A stretch of DNA of 64,000 bases, from contig CP011265.1 in assembly GCA_000972765.1 (NCBI GenBank), forward strand, positions 3,159,001 to 3,223,000, written 5' to 3'. Below the pieces are notes generated by a model that made no database searches, was not told the DNA's origin, and saw only the letters and a list, made by a program, of their open reading frames with translations. Source of the DNA: Verrucomicrobia bacterium IMCC26134 (lineage in GTDB: Bacteria; Verrucomicrobiota; Verrucomicrobiia; Opitutales; Opitutaceae). The position numbers and the translations under genes are program-made. Below, in pieces: positions 50,106 through 60,700 of this stretch. How positions within the stretch are numbered: position 1 is the first letter of the stretch; every line of letters begins with the position of its first letter.

Positions 50106-53100
50106 ATGCAAATTTCCTCACTGCTCCGAATCCATCCGCGTTTTATGCGGTCGGTTCACCTTGAGCGCGACTTCAGGGATCCTGACTCGTCTTTAGGATA
50201 CATCCTCACCCCCATCGCGCAGCAGGCACTTGAACGAATCACTGCGGGGTTTCGCACAAACTCAACACAGCGCGCATGGCGTATTGCTGGCGACTACGGT
50301 TCCGGTAAGACCGATTTCGCACTCGCTATGGCTCGCATCGCGGAAGGTTCCAGAAACGAGCTTCCAACGGATCTCCGGCGTTTCGTTGGGCAAACAACCT
50401 TTGGAGCAGTCTTGGCGACGGGCGACAACGAGCCCCTTGGTGTGACAGTTCTTCGTGCCTTGGGGGTAAAATCGGAAGGTCGTCGCGGTCGACCCGACAC
50501 CGAGGAAGTGCTGGAGGCAGTGAGAAAGAGAGTGAATATCGCGCAAAGTAGTCGGCACGCAGGGCTTCTCCTAATCCTTGACGAGCTCGGCAAGAACTTG
50601 GAATACGCTGCGCGCAACCCTGAGTCTGATGACGTTTTTCTTCTTCAACGTCTTGCTGAAGAAGCCACACGCAGCGGAAACAAGGCTTTCGTCATTGTCG
50701 TAACACTTCATCAAGGCATCGCAGCATATGCCACAGGTTTGGATTCGGCGGCGAAGCGCGAATGGGACAAGATCGCGGGTAGATTCGAAGAGATTGTTTA
50801 TGCGCAGCCGATTGAGCAGGTCGCTGCTTTGATCGCTGCGACTTTGAATGTAGAAACCGCCCGGATACCTGATGCACTAAGGAGAGAATCGGGATCTGCT
50901 ATGACCACTGCGCTTAAGGCGGGCATCTATGGGCCATCTGCGCCCGTATCGCTTACCGACCTGGGCCCGAAGATATTTCCGATTCATCCGACAACTCTTC
51001 CGGTGCTTGTCCGCACAATGCGCCAGTTCGGGCAGAATGAACGATCACTATTCAGTTTCGTCTCTTCGTCTGAACCGATGTCGCTTCAGCAGCACGCTGC
51101 GCACCCAGTCGATATTGCAGGCCACTTCAGAATCCATCACCTATTCGACTATGTGAGATTGAATCTACTGCCCACAATCACGACCGGTCATTCACACACA
51201 CACTGGGGCGTTATCGAAGCAGTTCTTGCATCCACCGAGGTCGCAACTCCGACAGAGGACGCGGTTCTTAAGACAGTGGCCATGCTCAGCCTCTTGGGTT
51301 CACCAGACCTTCCGGCAACAGAGGAGATTGTAGGAGCGTCTGTCGGTGGTGAGCGAAGGGCGGTGCATGAGGCAATCAACGCACTACGCTCTCGCGGTGT
51401 CATTTACGAGCGGGGCACCATTAAAGGCCTCTGCCTTTGGCCACATACATCGGTAATTCTCGATGAACTCTTCGCAAAGGCAATAGAAGCCGTGTCCAAC
51501 AAGGGGGATGGCATTAAGCAGCTTTGCGATCATGTCCGCTCTGAACATCTTGTTCCGAGAGCGTTTTACGCGCGTAACGGGACTTTAAGGTATGCAGCGG
51601 TATCTCTCATTCCAGCAACCGATCTTAATGAACTTCTAGCCAAACAACCGCAGCTAGATGGCGTGGGTGCAGATTTAAATTTGCGGGTTATCCTGCCAGC
51701 TGATCGGGCACAGCAACGCATCGCAAAGCAAACATTACACGACCGAAGAAACACCCTCACCAAAGGGCTTTTTGTGGCGGTGGCTGAACCACCAGACTTG
51801 GCGGTATCTGCTCTCACCGACTTGGTCGCATGGGAATGGGTGGTTAGAAACACACCTCAACTCGCAGGTGATCGGTATGCCCGCGAAGAAGTCTCGCGAC
51901 AGATTAATCAAGCAAGGCGAAATCTCCGCATCCGACTTGGAGGCTTAGACAATCTAGCCCTTCCAACCGGCAAGCGAATCGAATTGTTTTATAATGGGAC
52001 GAGTAGCCCTAAAGAGTTGGCCACAGGTCGAGAACTTTTAACCTTCCTTGGCGATAGGTGTCGCCGAATATATTCAGAATCCCCGATGGTTTTGAACGAA
52101 CTGATTAACCGCCACTCACCGAGCGGCGCCGCTATCAGCGCTAGAACAAAATTAGCAGAGGCTATGGCAACTGCCTCTGAGAAACCATATCTCGGCATGG
52201 ACGAGACTAAGCGACCTCCTGAAATGGCTTTGTATCTATCGATCCTTAAAAAAGGGGGGTTCCATACAGAAACTAAGTCGGGTTGGATGTTTCAAATTCC
52301 CACGCCAGATAATGATGAGTGTAAGTTACTACCCGCGATTTCGCTAATTACCGAGACACTTAAAGCAAAAGGCACTGATGCTTTGATTCCAGTTAGGGAG
52401 ATTTTCAATGCGCTATCGTTACCCCCATTCGGAGTGCGCGAAGGCCTTCAGCCACTGATCATGGCCATTTATCTGGCCACGCATCATCAGCATGTCGCGC
52501 TATACGAGGACGGCACATATCTCCACGAGGTTGGCGGCAATGTATTTCTTCGGCTCACCAAGGAACCTGAGTTCTTTTGCCTCCAATACTGTGAGCTTAC
52601 AGGCGTTCGTTCAGAAGTTTTCACTAAACTTCTTCGATTACTACAAATCGACGCCCGCGATGCCAGCAGGACGGATCTGATCGATTTGGTGCGTCCACTG
52701 GCTATCTTCATTGGTAGGGAGATTCCTGAATACAGTCGCAAGACAAACAACCTACCGGCTGTTACGGTGGCTGTCCGACGCGCGCTTATAGAAGGTCGCG
52801 AGCCCGTGAAACTCGTCTTTACTACTTTACCCGAAGCGTGCGGGCTTCCGCCAATCGGAAAAGATGGGCTCAGGACGCCGGACGAACTGGCCGTTCGCTT
52901 GCGCACTGCGCTGCATGAGATTCGGACAGCTTACCCTAAGCTCATTGAGCGACTCCGTAATGCAATTGACGCTGCCTTCGATATCACGACCCAAACCTCA
53001 AAGGGAAGAAGCATCATAGCCGGCCGCGCGGCCCAACTTGCAGTCACCGTCACGGAACCAGCAATCAAAGTATTCGCCCTGAGACTTGCTGACACAGCAC

Positions 53101-53474
53101 TCGATGATAGGGGATGGGTAGAATCTATCGCGAACCTCCTTGCCCGTAAGTCGCCGGAACGATGGCTAGACAACGACGAGACGGAATTCCACCATCAATT
53201 AGAACTCGCAGCCGCTCGCTTCAAGCGCACCGAGATGGCACTGATAGGCACGACGCGGAAACTCAACGGCCACGCCTGTCGTATTGCCATTACCAAGAGT
53301 GACGGCAGCGAAGTCGGTGACTTAGTTGATTGGAACGGAATGGATGAGAGTCGCATTCGGCCGGTCGAAAATGAAATACAGCAGATACTTTCTAAACACG
53401 GGCGCCACGGTTTAGCGGCCGCCATGCGTGCGATCTGGACTGAGCTTAACGCGATAGAAAAAAAGAAATCCTGA
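50106..53474 (+). CDS. sspC: SspC-like large P-loop ATPase
   Basis: 1122 aa. Walker A is GDYGSGKTD (62-70) in RIAGDYGSGKTDFALAMARI; Walker B is LLLILDELGKNLEY (154-167), followed by a sensor-like FVIVVTLHQGI. The remaining 850 residues are mixed alpha/beta with winged-helix-like stretches (EEIVGASVGGERRAVHEAIN, ALRSRGVIYERGTIKGLCLW) and no second catalytic motif. It lies between DUF4007 and the PAPS-reductase-like gene, the order of sspBCD, where SspC supplies ATP hydrolysis for phosphorothioate insertion. It also resembles BrxC/PglY of BREX in its N-terminal ATPase, but no PglZ or methylase is present. Confidence 0.78.
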   Translation: MQISSLLRIHPRFMRSVHLERDFRDPDSSLGYILTPIAQQALERITAGFRTNSTQRAWRIAGDYGSGKTDFALAMARIAEGSRNELPTDLRRFVGQTTFGAVLATGDNEPLGVTVLRALGVKSEGRRGRPDTEEVLEAVRKRVNIAQSSRHAGLLLILDELGKNLEYAARNPESDDVFLLQRLAEEATRSGNKAFVIVVTLHQGIAAYATGLDSAAKREWDKIAGRFEEIVYAQPIEQVAALIAATLNVETARIPDALRRESGSAMTTALKAGIYGPSAPVSLTDLGPKIFPIHPTTLPVLVRTMRQFGQNERSLFSFVSSSEPMSLQQHAAHPVDIAGHFRIHHLFDYVRLNLLPTITTGHSHTHWGVIEAVLASTEVATPTEDAVLKTVAMLSLLGSPDLPATEEIVGASVGGERRAVHEAINALRSRGVIYERGTIKGLCLWPHTSVILDELFAKAIEAVSNKGDGIKQLCDHVRSEHLVPRAFYARNGTLRYAAVSLIPATDLNELLAKQPQLDGVGADLNLRVILPADRAQQRIAKQTLHDRRNTLTKGLFVAVAEPPDLAVSALTDLVAWEWVVRNTPQLAGDRYAREEVSRQINQARRNLRIRLGGLDNLALPTGKRIELFYNGTSSPKELATGRELLTFLGDRCRRIYSESPMVLNELINRHSPSGAAISARTKLAEAMATASEKPYLGMDETKRPPEMALYLSILKKGGFHTETKSGWMFQIPTPDNDECKLLPAISLITETLKAKGTDALIPVREIFNALSLPPFGVREGLQPLIMAIYLATHHQHVALYEDGTYLHEVGGNVFLRLTKEPEFFCLQYCELTGVRSEVFTKLLRLLQIDARDASRTDLIDLVRPLAIFIGREIPEYSRKTNNLPAVTVAVRRALIEGREPVKLVFTTLPEACGLPPIGKDGLRTPDELAVRLRTALHEIRTAYPKLIERLRNAIDAAFDITTQTSKGRSIIAGRAAQLAVTVTEPAIKVFALRLADTALDDRGWVESIANLLARKSPERWLDNDETEFHHQLELAAARFKRTEMALIGTTRKLNGHACRIAITKSDGSEVGDLVDWNGMDESRIRPVENEIQQILSKHGRHGLAAAMRAIWTELNAIEKKKS

Positions 53475-53477
53475 CCA

Positions 53478-54329
53478 ATGTCGACCACAGCGCCCATAAA
53501 AGATAATAAATGGCCGGAAGATCCGACCTTAGTTCGTCACGTGTTAAGTCTCTCAGGGGGCAAGGATAGCGCCGCGCTTGCCGTTCATCTCCGCGATCGG
53601 GTGCCAAACATGGAATACATCTTCCATGACACCGCTAAAGAGCTGCCAGACACATACGAGTATTTAGAACGTTTGGAGGGTTATTTAGGTAAGAAGATCG
53701 TGCGAACGACCTTCGGAACCACATTCGACCACATACTACGGATGAAGGGCGGCATGCTTCCGTCTAACCACCGTAGATGGTGCACCGACCTAATGAAGTT
53801 AAAGCCATTTGAGGATTATATCAGTAATGATTTCTGTATAAACTACGTTGGTATTCGAGCCGATGAGGATCGAGTGGGCTACATCAGTCACAAACCTAAT
53901 ATACGCGCGGTTTTCCCTTTCAGGGACGATGGTATTGATTATGAGGGTGTGCAGCGTATACTTGAAAATTCAGGATTAGGCATGCCTCCATATACTGAGT
54001 GGGGGCGCACACGGAGCGGATGTTTTTTTTGTTTCTACCAACAGAAGATTGAATGGGTTCGCCTTAAACAGCGCTATCCTAATTACTTTGATGAAGCTAA
54101 GGCTTACGAGAAGCCAAACCGCGTGAACGGTAATATTTTCTATTGGTGTGGTGACGAGTCGTTGGCTGAGTTGGAACAGCCACAACGCATGGCGCAGATT
54201 GAGGAGAACTGGCAGAAGTCCCAGGATCGTCTCGCAAAACGCCAGCCCAACCAATCTCTCGCCGAAACAATGGGTGGCCTGAAGGTCGCCCGTAAGCGCC
54301 GTGAAGGGTGCCTGATTTGCCAACTTTAA
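53478..54329 (+). CDS. sspD: SspD, PAPS-reductase-family sulfur-activation enzyme (DndC-like)
   Basis: 283 aa. The PP-loop SGGKDS (26-31) in HVLSLSGGKDSAALAVHLRD binds and splits ATP. Cys102 (HRRWCTDLMK), Cys182 and Cys185 (SGCFFCFYQ), with another pair near the C-terminus (Cys278, Cys281), could hold an iron-sulfur cluster, as in DndC. It activates the backbone phosphate so sulfur from the cysteine desulfurase can replace an oxygen. It starts 4 bp after sspC, so both are co-translated. DndC proper is longer and is normally followed by DndD and DndE, which are absent here, favouring SspD. Confidence 0.88.
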   Translation: MSTTAPIKDNKWPEDPTLVRHVLSLSGGKDSAALAVHLRDRVPNMEYIFHDTAKELPDTYEYLERLEGYLGKKIVRTTFGTTFDHILRMKGGMLPSNHRRWCTDLMKLKPFEDYISNDFCINYVGIRADEDRVGYISHKPNIRAVFPFRDDGIDYEGVQRILENSGLGMPPYTEWGRTRSGCFFCFYQQKIEWVRLKQRYPNYFDEAKAYEKPNRVNGNIFYWCGDESLAELEQPQRMAQIEENWQKSQDRLAKRQPNQSLAETMGGLKVARKRREGCLICQL

Positions 54330-54341
54330 TAGCATCGTTTT

Positions 54342-56180
54342 ATGTCGTCGCTAACTAAGGGAGAAAAATGGATCAAGTTGCTAAGAGCCTATGGCCCTGT
54401 TGCAGACAACGAGGCCATGCAGGCTGAACACGTTGGCAAGCTGTCCGCTCATCTTGGAATTCCAAAGCTCACCTTCAATCATCCAGCACGAGAACTCATT
54501 TTAAACTGTTTCCCTGTCTCAACAGGATTATTCCGAAATGTGGTGCTGACGGGCACTGCGGGAGAAGGTAAAACCTCACTCTGTTTTGAGTTGGTGCAGG
54601 CGTTGACAGGTAAGTCTGCCGAAGGACACAACGGTGTAGAAATCATCACCATCAATACCGAGGCAGGGCAGCGAACAATCACGTTGATTTACGATGTTAC
54701 GGCATGGCGAAAGAAGACGGACGGGCACCTCAGTCCAGAACACGTAGGCGTGCTCACCAGGATGGCAGCGTCGGCGTTCGGCACGAGCGACGAGTTTTTT
54801 GTTTTAGCGGTAAACGACGGTCAGATGCATGAACTTTTCCGGGCTCTCCCTAATGATGCTCCTGATCTCCTCCGCAGGCTGCAAAAGACCTTAATCGGAC
54901 TTCACGCACGCTGTGAAAAAGACAGCGGTGAACGCCTCCGGCTGATCAATCTAAGCATGGTTCCAAGCGAGAAAATAATGAGCCTCTGTCTTGAGGCGGT
55001 TCTCGACCGTTCGGACTGGGTTTGTTTTACAGAGCAAAGTGATATACCTCTCTTCTCGGAGTCCTCATCGCTCTCAAGAAACTATCGTGCGCTCAATACG
55101 CCGGCAGTAAGAACTAAGCTCATCATGCTCGCGCGCATTGCGGATGTGACGGGGCATCATTTACCAACGCGCGGAGTGCTTTGCTTACTTTCCAACGCAT
55201 TATTAGGACATCCTGACGCTAGAGATTGTGTCATCCGTCCCGGAGCGGAAGCCAATACAATTGGGAAGTCCGGAAAAGCTCATAAAGCCGCGCTTCATCG
55301 GACTCTTTTTGGCGAAAACCTCACAGCCAGCAACCGGCGGAAACGCGAAGTTTACCGATTCCTCTCCATGCTCCACGTCGGAGACGAGACGACCAATGAT
55401 CTCGATGAACTGCTTATTTTCGGAACGAGAGACGGAGAACTCAAAGAGGCGCATGACGAACTGGTCTTGCCCGATCCCTTCAGCCAGCGTAATCCCGAAT
55501 TCGATTCTCTGCTCACTCGCTACATTCGTGGCGACATCAACGAAAACGAAGAAATGTCTTTGTTTTTGGCAGAGCTGGCGGCAGAGCGACGCCGAGTTTT
55601 TCTCCAAGCGTCCCAGGCACAGCTTCAGAAATATCATCTGTGGAAAATCACCGTTTTCCATCACGCGCGGGAATACCTCGAAGAAATCCTCAAGCCACTT
55701 GAGGAAGGAAAATCACCAGCTCGCCTGCACCTCCGCAAGCTCGCCTCTGGGCTTAATCGGATATGGACAGGATTGCTACTAGCGGAAAATGCAAACGAAG
55801 TCTATCTTGCCACGGGACTCGATCTGACGACATCGCCGGTGAGTGACATCCATCTCGCACAGCTCGACTTGGATTCTGAGCCGCCCGGCCTGGAGATACT
55901 GCGTAAAGACGCCGGCAGTGTCCCTGAGGCAGTGCTTCGCACCAATGGTAGGGAGTTTCGCTTTCCCCTGACGCTTCCTCGATTGGAGTTCCTGTGCCGC
56001 GTGGCTGATGGCGCCATGCCGTCAAGCTTCTCACGGGAATCTTGCGCCGACTTTATGTCATTGAAACAAAGATGCCTCCGTGACCTTCGACTCAAAGCGA
56101 GTTCACGGTCACTGCATCTGATCGAAGTTCACGGAGCCGGCACGATTCATCGGCTTCCTATTCACCTCGCAGAAAAATGA
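54342..56180 (+). CDS. sspF: SspF-like P-loop protein (DptF-related restriction component)
   Basis: 612 aa. Walker A GTAGEGKTS (71-79) lies in NVVLTGTAGEGKTSLCFELV. A Walker-B-like region and FVLAVNDGQMHELFRALPND follow. The rest is mainly helical (FRALPNDAPDLLRRLQKTLI, LAELAAERRRVFLQASQAQL). Size, Walker A and position resemble the dnd-associated DptF proteins and SspF of the SspFGH restriction set. In that system SspFGH damages DNA that lacks phosphorothioates. It is followed by sspG with an ATGA overlap (56177-56180). Assignment rests on order and similarity in outline, not on alignment. Confidence 0.7.
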   Translation: MSSLTKGEKWIKLLRAYGPVADNEAMQAEHVGKLSAHLGIPKLTFNHPARELILNCFPVSTGLFRNVVLTGTAGEGKTSLCFELVQALTGKSAEGHNGVEIITINTEAGQRTITLIYDVTAWRKKTDGHLSPEHVGVLTRMAASAFGTSDEFFVLAVNDGQMHELFRALPNDAPDLLRRLQKTLIGLHARCEKDSGERLRLINLSMVPSEKIMSLCLEAVLDRSDWVCFTEQSDIPLFSESSSLSRNYRALNTPAVRTKLIMLARIADVTGHHLPTRGVLCLLSNALLGHPDARDCVIRPGAEANTIGKSGKAHKAALHRTLFGENLTASNRRKREVYRFLSMLHVGDETTNDLDELLIFGTRDGELKEAHDELVLPDPFSQRNPEFDSLLTRYIRGDINENEEMSLFLAELAAERRRVFLQASQAQLQKYHLWKITVFHHAREYLEEILKPLEEGKSPARLHLRKLASGLNRIWTGLLLAENANEVYLATGLDLTTSPVSDIHLAQLDLDSEPPGLEILRKDAGSVPEAVLRTNGREFRFPLTLPRLEFLCRVADGAMPSSFSRESCADFMSLKQRCLRDLRLKASSRSLHLIEVHGAGTIHRLPIHLAEK

Positions 56181-57742
56181 TTTATCCAGATAACATTGAG
56201 GAGTTCTTCGGGTCGAAGGACAGAAATGAAGCATGGATCGCGGAAGCGATTTGGGGGCACCGCTTGGAGCGCCAGCCGTTCTCTGCTTTGATGCTCGAAT
56301 TCCTCGGTATGGCCGAAGGAATGTTTCGTCAGGGGAAGCTACTATCAAACACGCGCCCAGGTGAGAACCCTGAATATGTCGCAAACCGATCACTGCAACT
56401 TCGTAACCTGCTTTTCAACAATCCCCGCATGGAGGAGATTCTTCGAAATGCTCAAGGGAGTGATGAAGAGAGTTGGATCACATGGTTGCGGGTCATGAAG
56501 GAAAGTGCCTCCGTAGGAGAACACCTCACTCCCGACTTTTCGTATCTTCGCACCCGTTTCGACACTTTTGCTGAATTGGTCAGCGTAGTTCGATTGCTGC
56601 GTCGTATAGCTGTGGATCCAGGGAGCGAGCGCAGTTGGACAACACAGTTCGTTTTCCCGATTGGGCCAGCAGCACTCTACGAGGCTATTTTGGAAAAAGG
56701 GGAAGGCTTTGAAAGAACACGACGCGTTTTCACGCGAACCGGTGAGCTTGCTTACCTAATGCTTTCGCGCGCTTCTGAGCCTTTACGTGCTAGGATTCGT
56801 GAAAGTCTAGCCCCGTCCTTTGATCCGAATACTTCACGTAATAAATTGGTTCTGCGGCTGATCTCATCACCTGAACCTGATCGAGGTGATTCGAAGGGAG
56901 GCACCTACCTTCCATACAAAAAGCACCCAGCATTCGACCGTATGGCGGAGGATGTTGCTGCAATCCTAAGCTTAAATCTTCCGGATCAGGACGCCTTCCA
57001 ATATCTACAGCCGCTACTCGGGTTGCATCTCTACCTCTACGGCATCGAGACTGCTAATTACATGCAGGGCGACTCTCAGTTGCCCGCGCTTATCTGCGAA
57101 ATTCTCGCTCCAAAGAGTGATCTCGTAAGGAAGGCGGCAGTTGGTTCATATCTCCAAAACGACAGTCTAGGTGCAATGGCGGTTCGCAAATTCATCGACA
57201 AAACCGCCTTTGCCGACACTGAGCTTCACAAGACGCTCGCCGATAAAGCCCTAGATGATTTGGCGAAGAAGGAATACCTAGCTGAGCACCTAGCTCGCAC
57301 TTGTGCGTTCAAGAAGGATCGCATTGAGGCACCCGATCCAACGACTCTTACCCAAAAATTTTACAGCTTCGCTGATCGCCTATATCGTAATGGCACTGCT
57401 GATGGGCTTACCGCACTAGCCACCGGATGTGGCCTAGCATCGAAGAGAGGAACCAACCGCTATCGCTATGCACCCACAGACGATCTTCTTCGCGCACTTG
57501 TGCTCGCGAACGTCAATGCACCACTTGAGGAAAGCGCATTCTTGAGTCACATCCACAAACGTTATCGGATCGTGATCGGCCCAACGGAGGCCAAGAACGA
57601 GGTGCTCAACTACCTCTTCGACGAAACGGACTTCAAAAAGAACAGGGATAGACTTGCTCAGCACCTCATCGGCATGGGGCTGGCTCATCGAATGAGTGAT
57701 GCCTGCACCTACGTTATCAACCCTATGGATTCACGCGAATGA
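56177..57742 (+). CDS. sspG: SspG-like restriction component (DptG-related)
   Basis: 521 aa, alpha-helical by composition, with no nucleotide-binding or nuclease motif that I recognise (SKDRNEAWIAEAIWGHRLER-like start, KFIDKTAFADTELHKTLADK, AEHLARTCAFKKDRIEAPDP). It overlaps both neighbours in ATGA arrangements, which is strong evidence for a fixed stoichiometric complex with SspF and SspH. By order and length it corresponds to SspG/DptG. A catalytic role in nicking would need testing, since no motif shows it. Confidence 0.65.
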   Translation: MIYPDNIEEFFGSKDRNEAWIAEAIWGHRLERQPFSALMLEFLGMAEGMFRQGKLLSNTRPGENPEYVANRSLQLRNLLFNNPRMEEILRNAQGSDEESWITWLRVMKESASVGEHLTPDFSYLRTRFDTFAELVSVVRLLRRIAVDPGSERSWTTQFVFPIGPAALYEAILEKGEGFERTRRVFTRTGELAYLMLSRASEPLRARIRESLAPSFDPNTSRNKLVLRLISSPEPDRGDSKGGTYLPYKKHPAFDRMAEDVAAILSLNLPDQDAFQYLQPLLGLHLYLYGIETANYMQGDSQLPALICEILAPKSDLVRKAAVGSYLQNDSLGAMAVRKFIDKTAFADTELHKTLADKALDDLAKKEYLAEHLARTCAFKKDRIEAPDPTTLTQKFYSFADRLYRNGTADGLTALATGCGLASKRGTNRYRYAPTDDLLRALVLANVNAPLEESAFLSHIHKRYRIVIGPTEAKNEVLNYLFDETDFKKNRDRLAQHLIGMGLAHRMSDACTYVINPMDSRE

Positions 57743-60700
57743 GTATCAAAGCACCTGACGCCCTGGTAGGGGCCATCGCACTCGAATACGTATTGTTGAA
57801 ACTCAAGCCACAGCTTGAAGAAGACCCAGATTTCCGTGGCGCGTTCCACGTCCTCTCCGGATTCTCTGCGGAGCAGTTGGTCGGTTTTATTCAGGCGAAA
57901 GATGCAGCGGGTTCCCGAGCGAAGCGTCTCCAAATTCAATTCCCCGAGTTCGAGCTGCGCGGACACTGCGTTGATGCCTCCTACATGACATCGGAGTCGT
58001 CTGTGAATGTCCGCAATCGGGAGCGTAATGGTTCAGTAACACTTACTGCTGAAGTAGAGAACGACGCAGAGGCGTCGCTTGCCGATAGCGACAGAACTGA
58101 CGCTTCGGATTTGAAGGCCAAGGAGATCGCGCACATCTGGGTCGATTTCGTTGCCAAGACCATCGGCGTTAATCTTCTACCAGAAGACCGCAGGAAGGCG
58201 GAGGCGATGCTCAAGGGACTGTTCGATACAGGGCGCTGCCCAACGGCAAAGGCCGGTGAATTTCTTACAGATGTCCTCACCCTTTTTCATAGTGGAGAAG
58301 TTCTAAATCGCGCCGCAGGCAAAGCGCTGCCGATTATCGGACTGCCTCTTTTCGAGGACTGTTTCAGTTCGCTAAACGAAGTAAAGATGGCGCAGCCATC
58401 GCAGTGGGCGGCTAAATTCAAGAACCACTATTCATTGGAATGCTATCTCGATAAGCGCGGGCTCGCACAAGAACTCCTGGATCCGGATGTTCTTAGGGGC
58501 CGACTCACTCAGCTTCGGTCGCCTGACCAACAGCCACCTATTCCAGATCCGGTTCTGGCTGGGTTTCAAGACTACATTGATTCCACGGGCACGAGGAATT
58601 CCGCGACGGAAAACCTGCTCTTCAAATTCGACTGGAATTACACCAACCATTGTTTCGACCGAGCAAAGAAGACATCTGCCAAAGATTTTGCGGAACGAAC
58701 CCGCAATGCATTGGAGGCTGAAGCGATCACACCAACTCAGGACGACGAGTTGGTGCTTAATGCTCTTACTAAGATCGCGCGCAAGCCCGGCTCCGCGTCC
58801 GATGAGTTTCGAGAGTTTTTTGAACGCCGGACAGATGCTCTGGAGAAAGACACCCATCTTTATCTAGAATGGGAGGACTTCGTTCACGGCAAGAAGATCG
58901 AATGTGTAGATCTGTTCCAAGGTATCTTCGAATGCGTGCAGCGCGCGATTCGCGGACTGTCGTCTCTCGATGGAGCTTATGTCGTTCTTGAAGGCCGGCA
59001 GCAAAAGAAACCGAACAGCTTCATGGAGATGAATCAGCGCGCCTGCGAGTTCTTCGAGCGCGCCTATGGCTCACTCGAAGCTCGCACCAAGAAAAAGATT
59101 CAATTCACAGAGACATTGATCTGCAGCTACTCCCAGGACGTCCTCCCGAAGATTAAAGATAAGTCAAAGTTTAAGGGATCGGGCAAGTCAGGGCGCGCAA
59201 CAACGCTGAATTTTCTCGTCTCTATCTTTCAGAAACAGCGAGGTGGATCTGACCGCAAGGTCGTGACGCTGTCACTTTCTTGGAATTTCCCAATCAGTTC
59301 CGTTCTTGGGCAGGAGGCGGCAGATTTCGATGCTATTTGCCGTTATCAAGCGCAACGCGGCACTGCCTTGGTCGAGTGCGTAGCCGAATACGAAGTCGTC
59401 GGTCGAAAAGGACTTCCTGTCTCGCTGTCACTCGAGAACGTGGAAGGTTTCGCCGACGTCGCTCGTGGAGGTGGCCGTGGGGCATTCATTCCGGCCCAAG
59501 ACCGCATCAAATCCCTGGCTACTCAATGGAAGGAAACGCTGGATGGCTCCGCTTCCCGCCACTGGCTGTTGCCCGAACAGATCTCGGGGCTGTCGTCTGA
59601 CTTTTCCGCGTTTGAATCCATCTATGGCGAGGCCGTGCTCGCGCTGCGTAGATGCGCACTAGCTGTAGAAAAGGTCGCCGGTGTTTCCGCAGCGTATCGA
59701 AGTCTGCTCCTCAACATCAACGGCCTCAAGCATCAGGATGCCAGACGGCAACTACTACGTATCGTCTTGAAAGTGGGTCTCGCACAAGTGCAGCGCTCTG
59801 GAAGGCGCCCTCCCATGACGGTCATTTGCCCGTGGCACCCGTTACGCATGGAAGCCTCTGCCGGTCGCCATCACCAGGTTCTCAGTCTCATCGACCAGCT
59901 ACTAGGTAAGGATCGGCCAGCGTTTTCGGATGGAACAACAGGATCGCTTTTCTTCCGCGAAGTTGAACAACTTCTCGCGCACCCCCTCTATCCCGAAATG
60001 ACGGTGGTCTGGGAGAACACTCAAGCGTTTCCTCGCATCGTGACTCAGGCTTTTGCTGGTTATACACTTCATCAACCACCCGAGCCATCGAGCGAGTCAG
60101 CGATGCCTGCGCTGGACGATGAGTCTAGCACGGCTGCCGCAACAATTGAGCACGAGATGATCGAATATCTCCGGCTCCAGCCGCACGAACGGGACAACTT
60201 TTCGGTGCTGCTCTACAACTGCGACTCTCCGGATCTACCAATAGCGGTCGTCGAGAGCATTAACCGCATCAATGCCAAACGGGAAGATGACAAGATCACT
60301 TGTCAGGTGCTGCTCATGCATAGGGATGAAGATCACTTACGGCAGATTTATCGCGATCTTGTGGCGCGAGGTGTGGACACCGAGGCGGATCCAACTGAAG
60401 CCTCTGGGGATTTCCTCGCCAAGGTTCGAGTGAATATTACCGCCGCTAACCGCTTGCGCCGCGAAGGCCGCTCACAGCCTGTCGATATTGCATACTGCCG
60501 CGACCTGATTTCCCGAGAGGCAAAACCTGTTTGGGAATGGCTCTCGCGTGAAACCGCTACTCCCCAGGATCTCCAACCTCACCAATGGAGCCGTCGCCTT
60601 CCGGTTAGTGAGGGTGACAGGAAAGTCCGGCTCCAACTCGCTTGCCCTGCTCAAACTGAAACCGGCTGGGCTTACCTCTATGCCCTCGCGGTGCTGTGCG

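Noticed and set aside
50106-53474. BREX assignment of the defence operon (the large ATPase resembles BrxC/PglY, and PAPS-reductase-like BrxP exists in one BREX type)
   Set aside because: No PglZ, BrxA/B, Lon-like BrxL or methylase is present, while DUF4007 in front, three further genes behind and a cysteine desulfurase fit SspABCD-FGH better.
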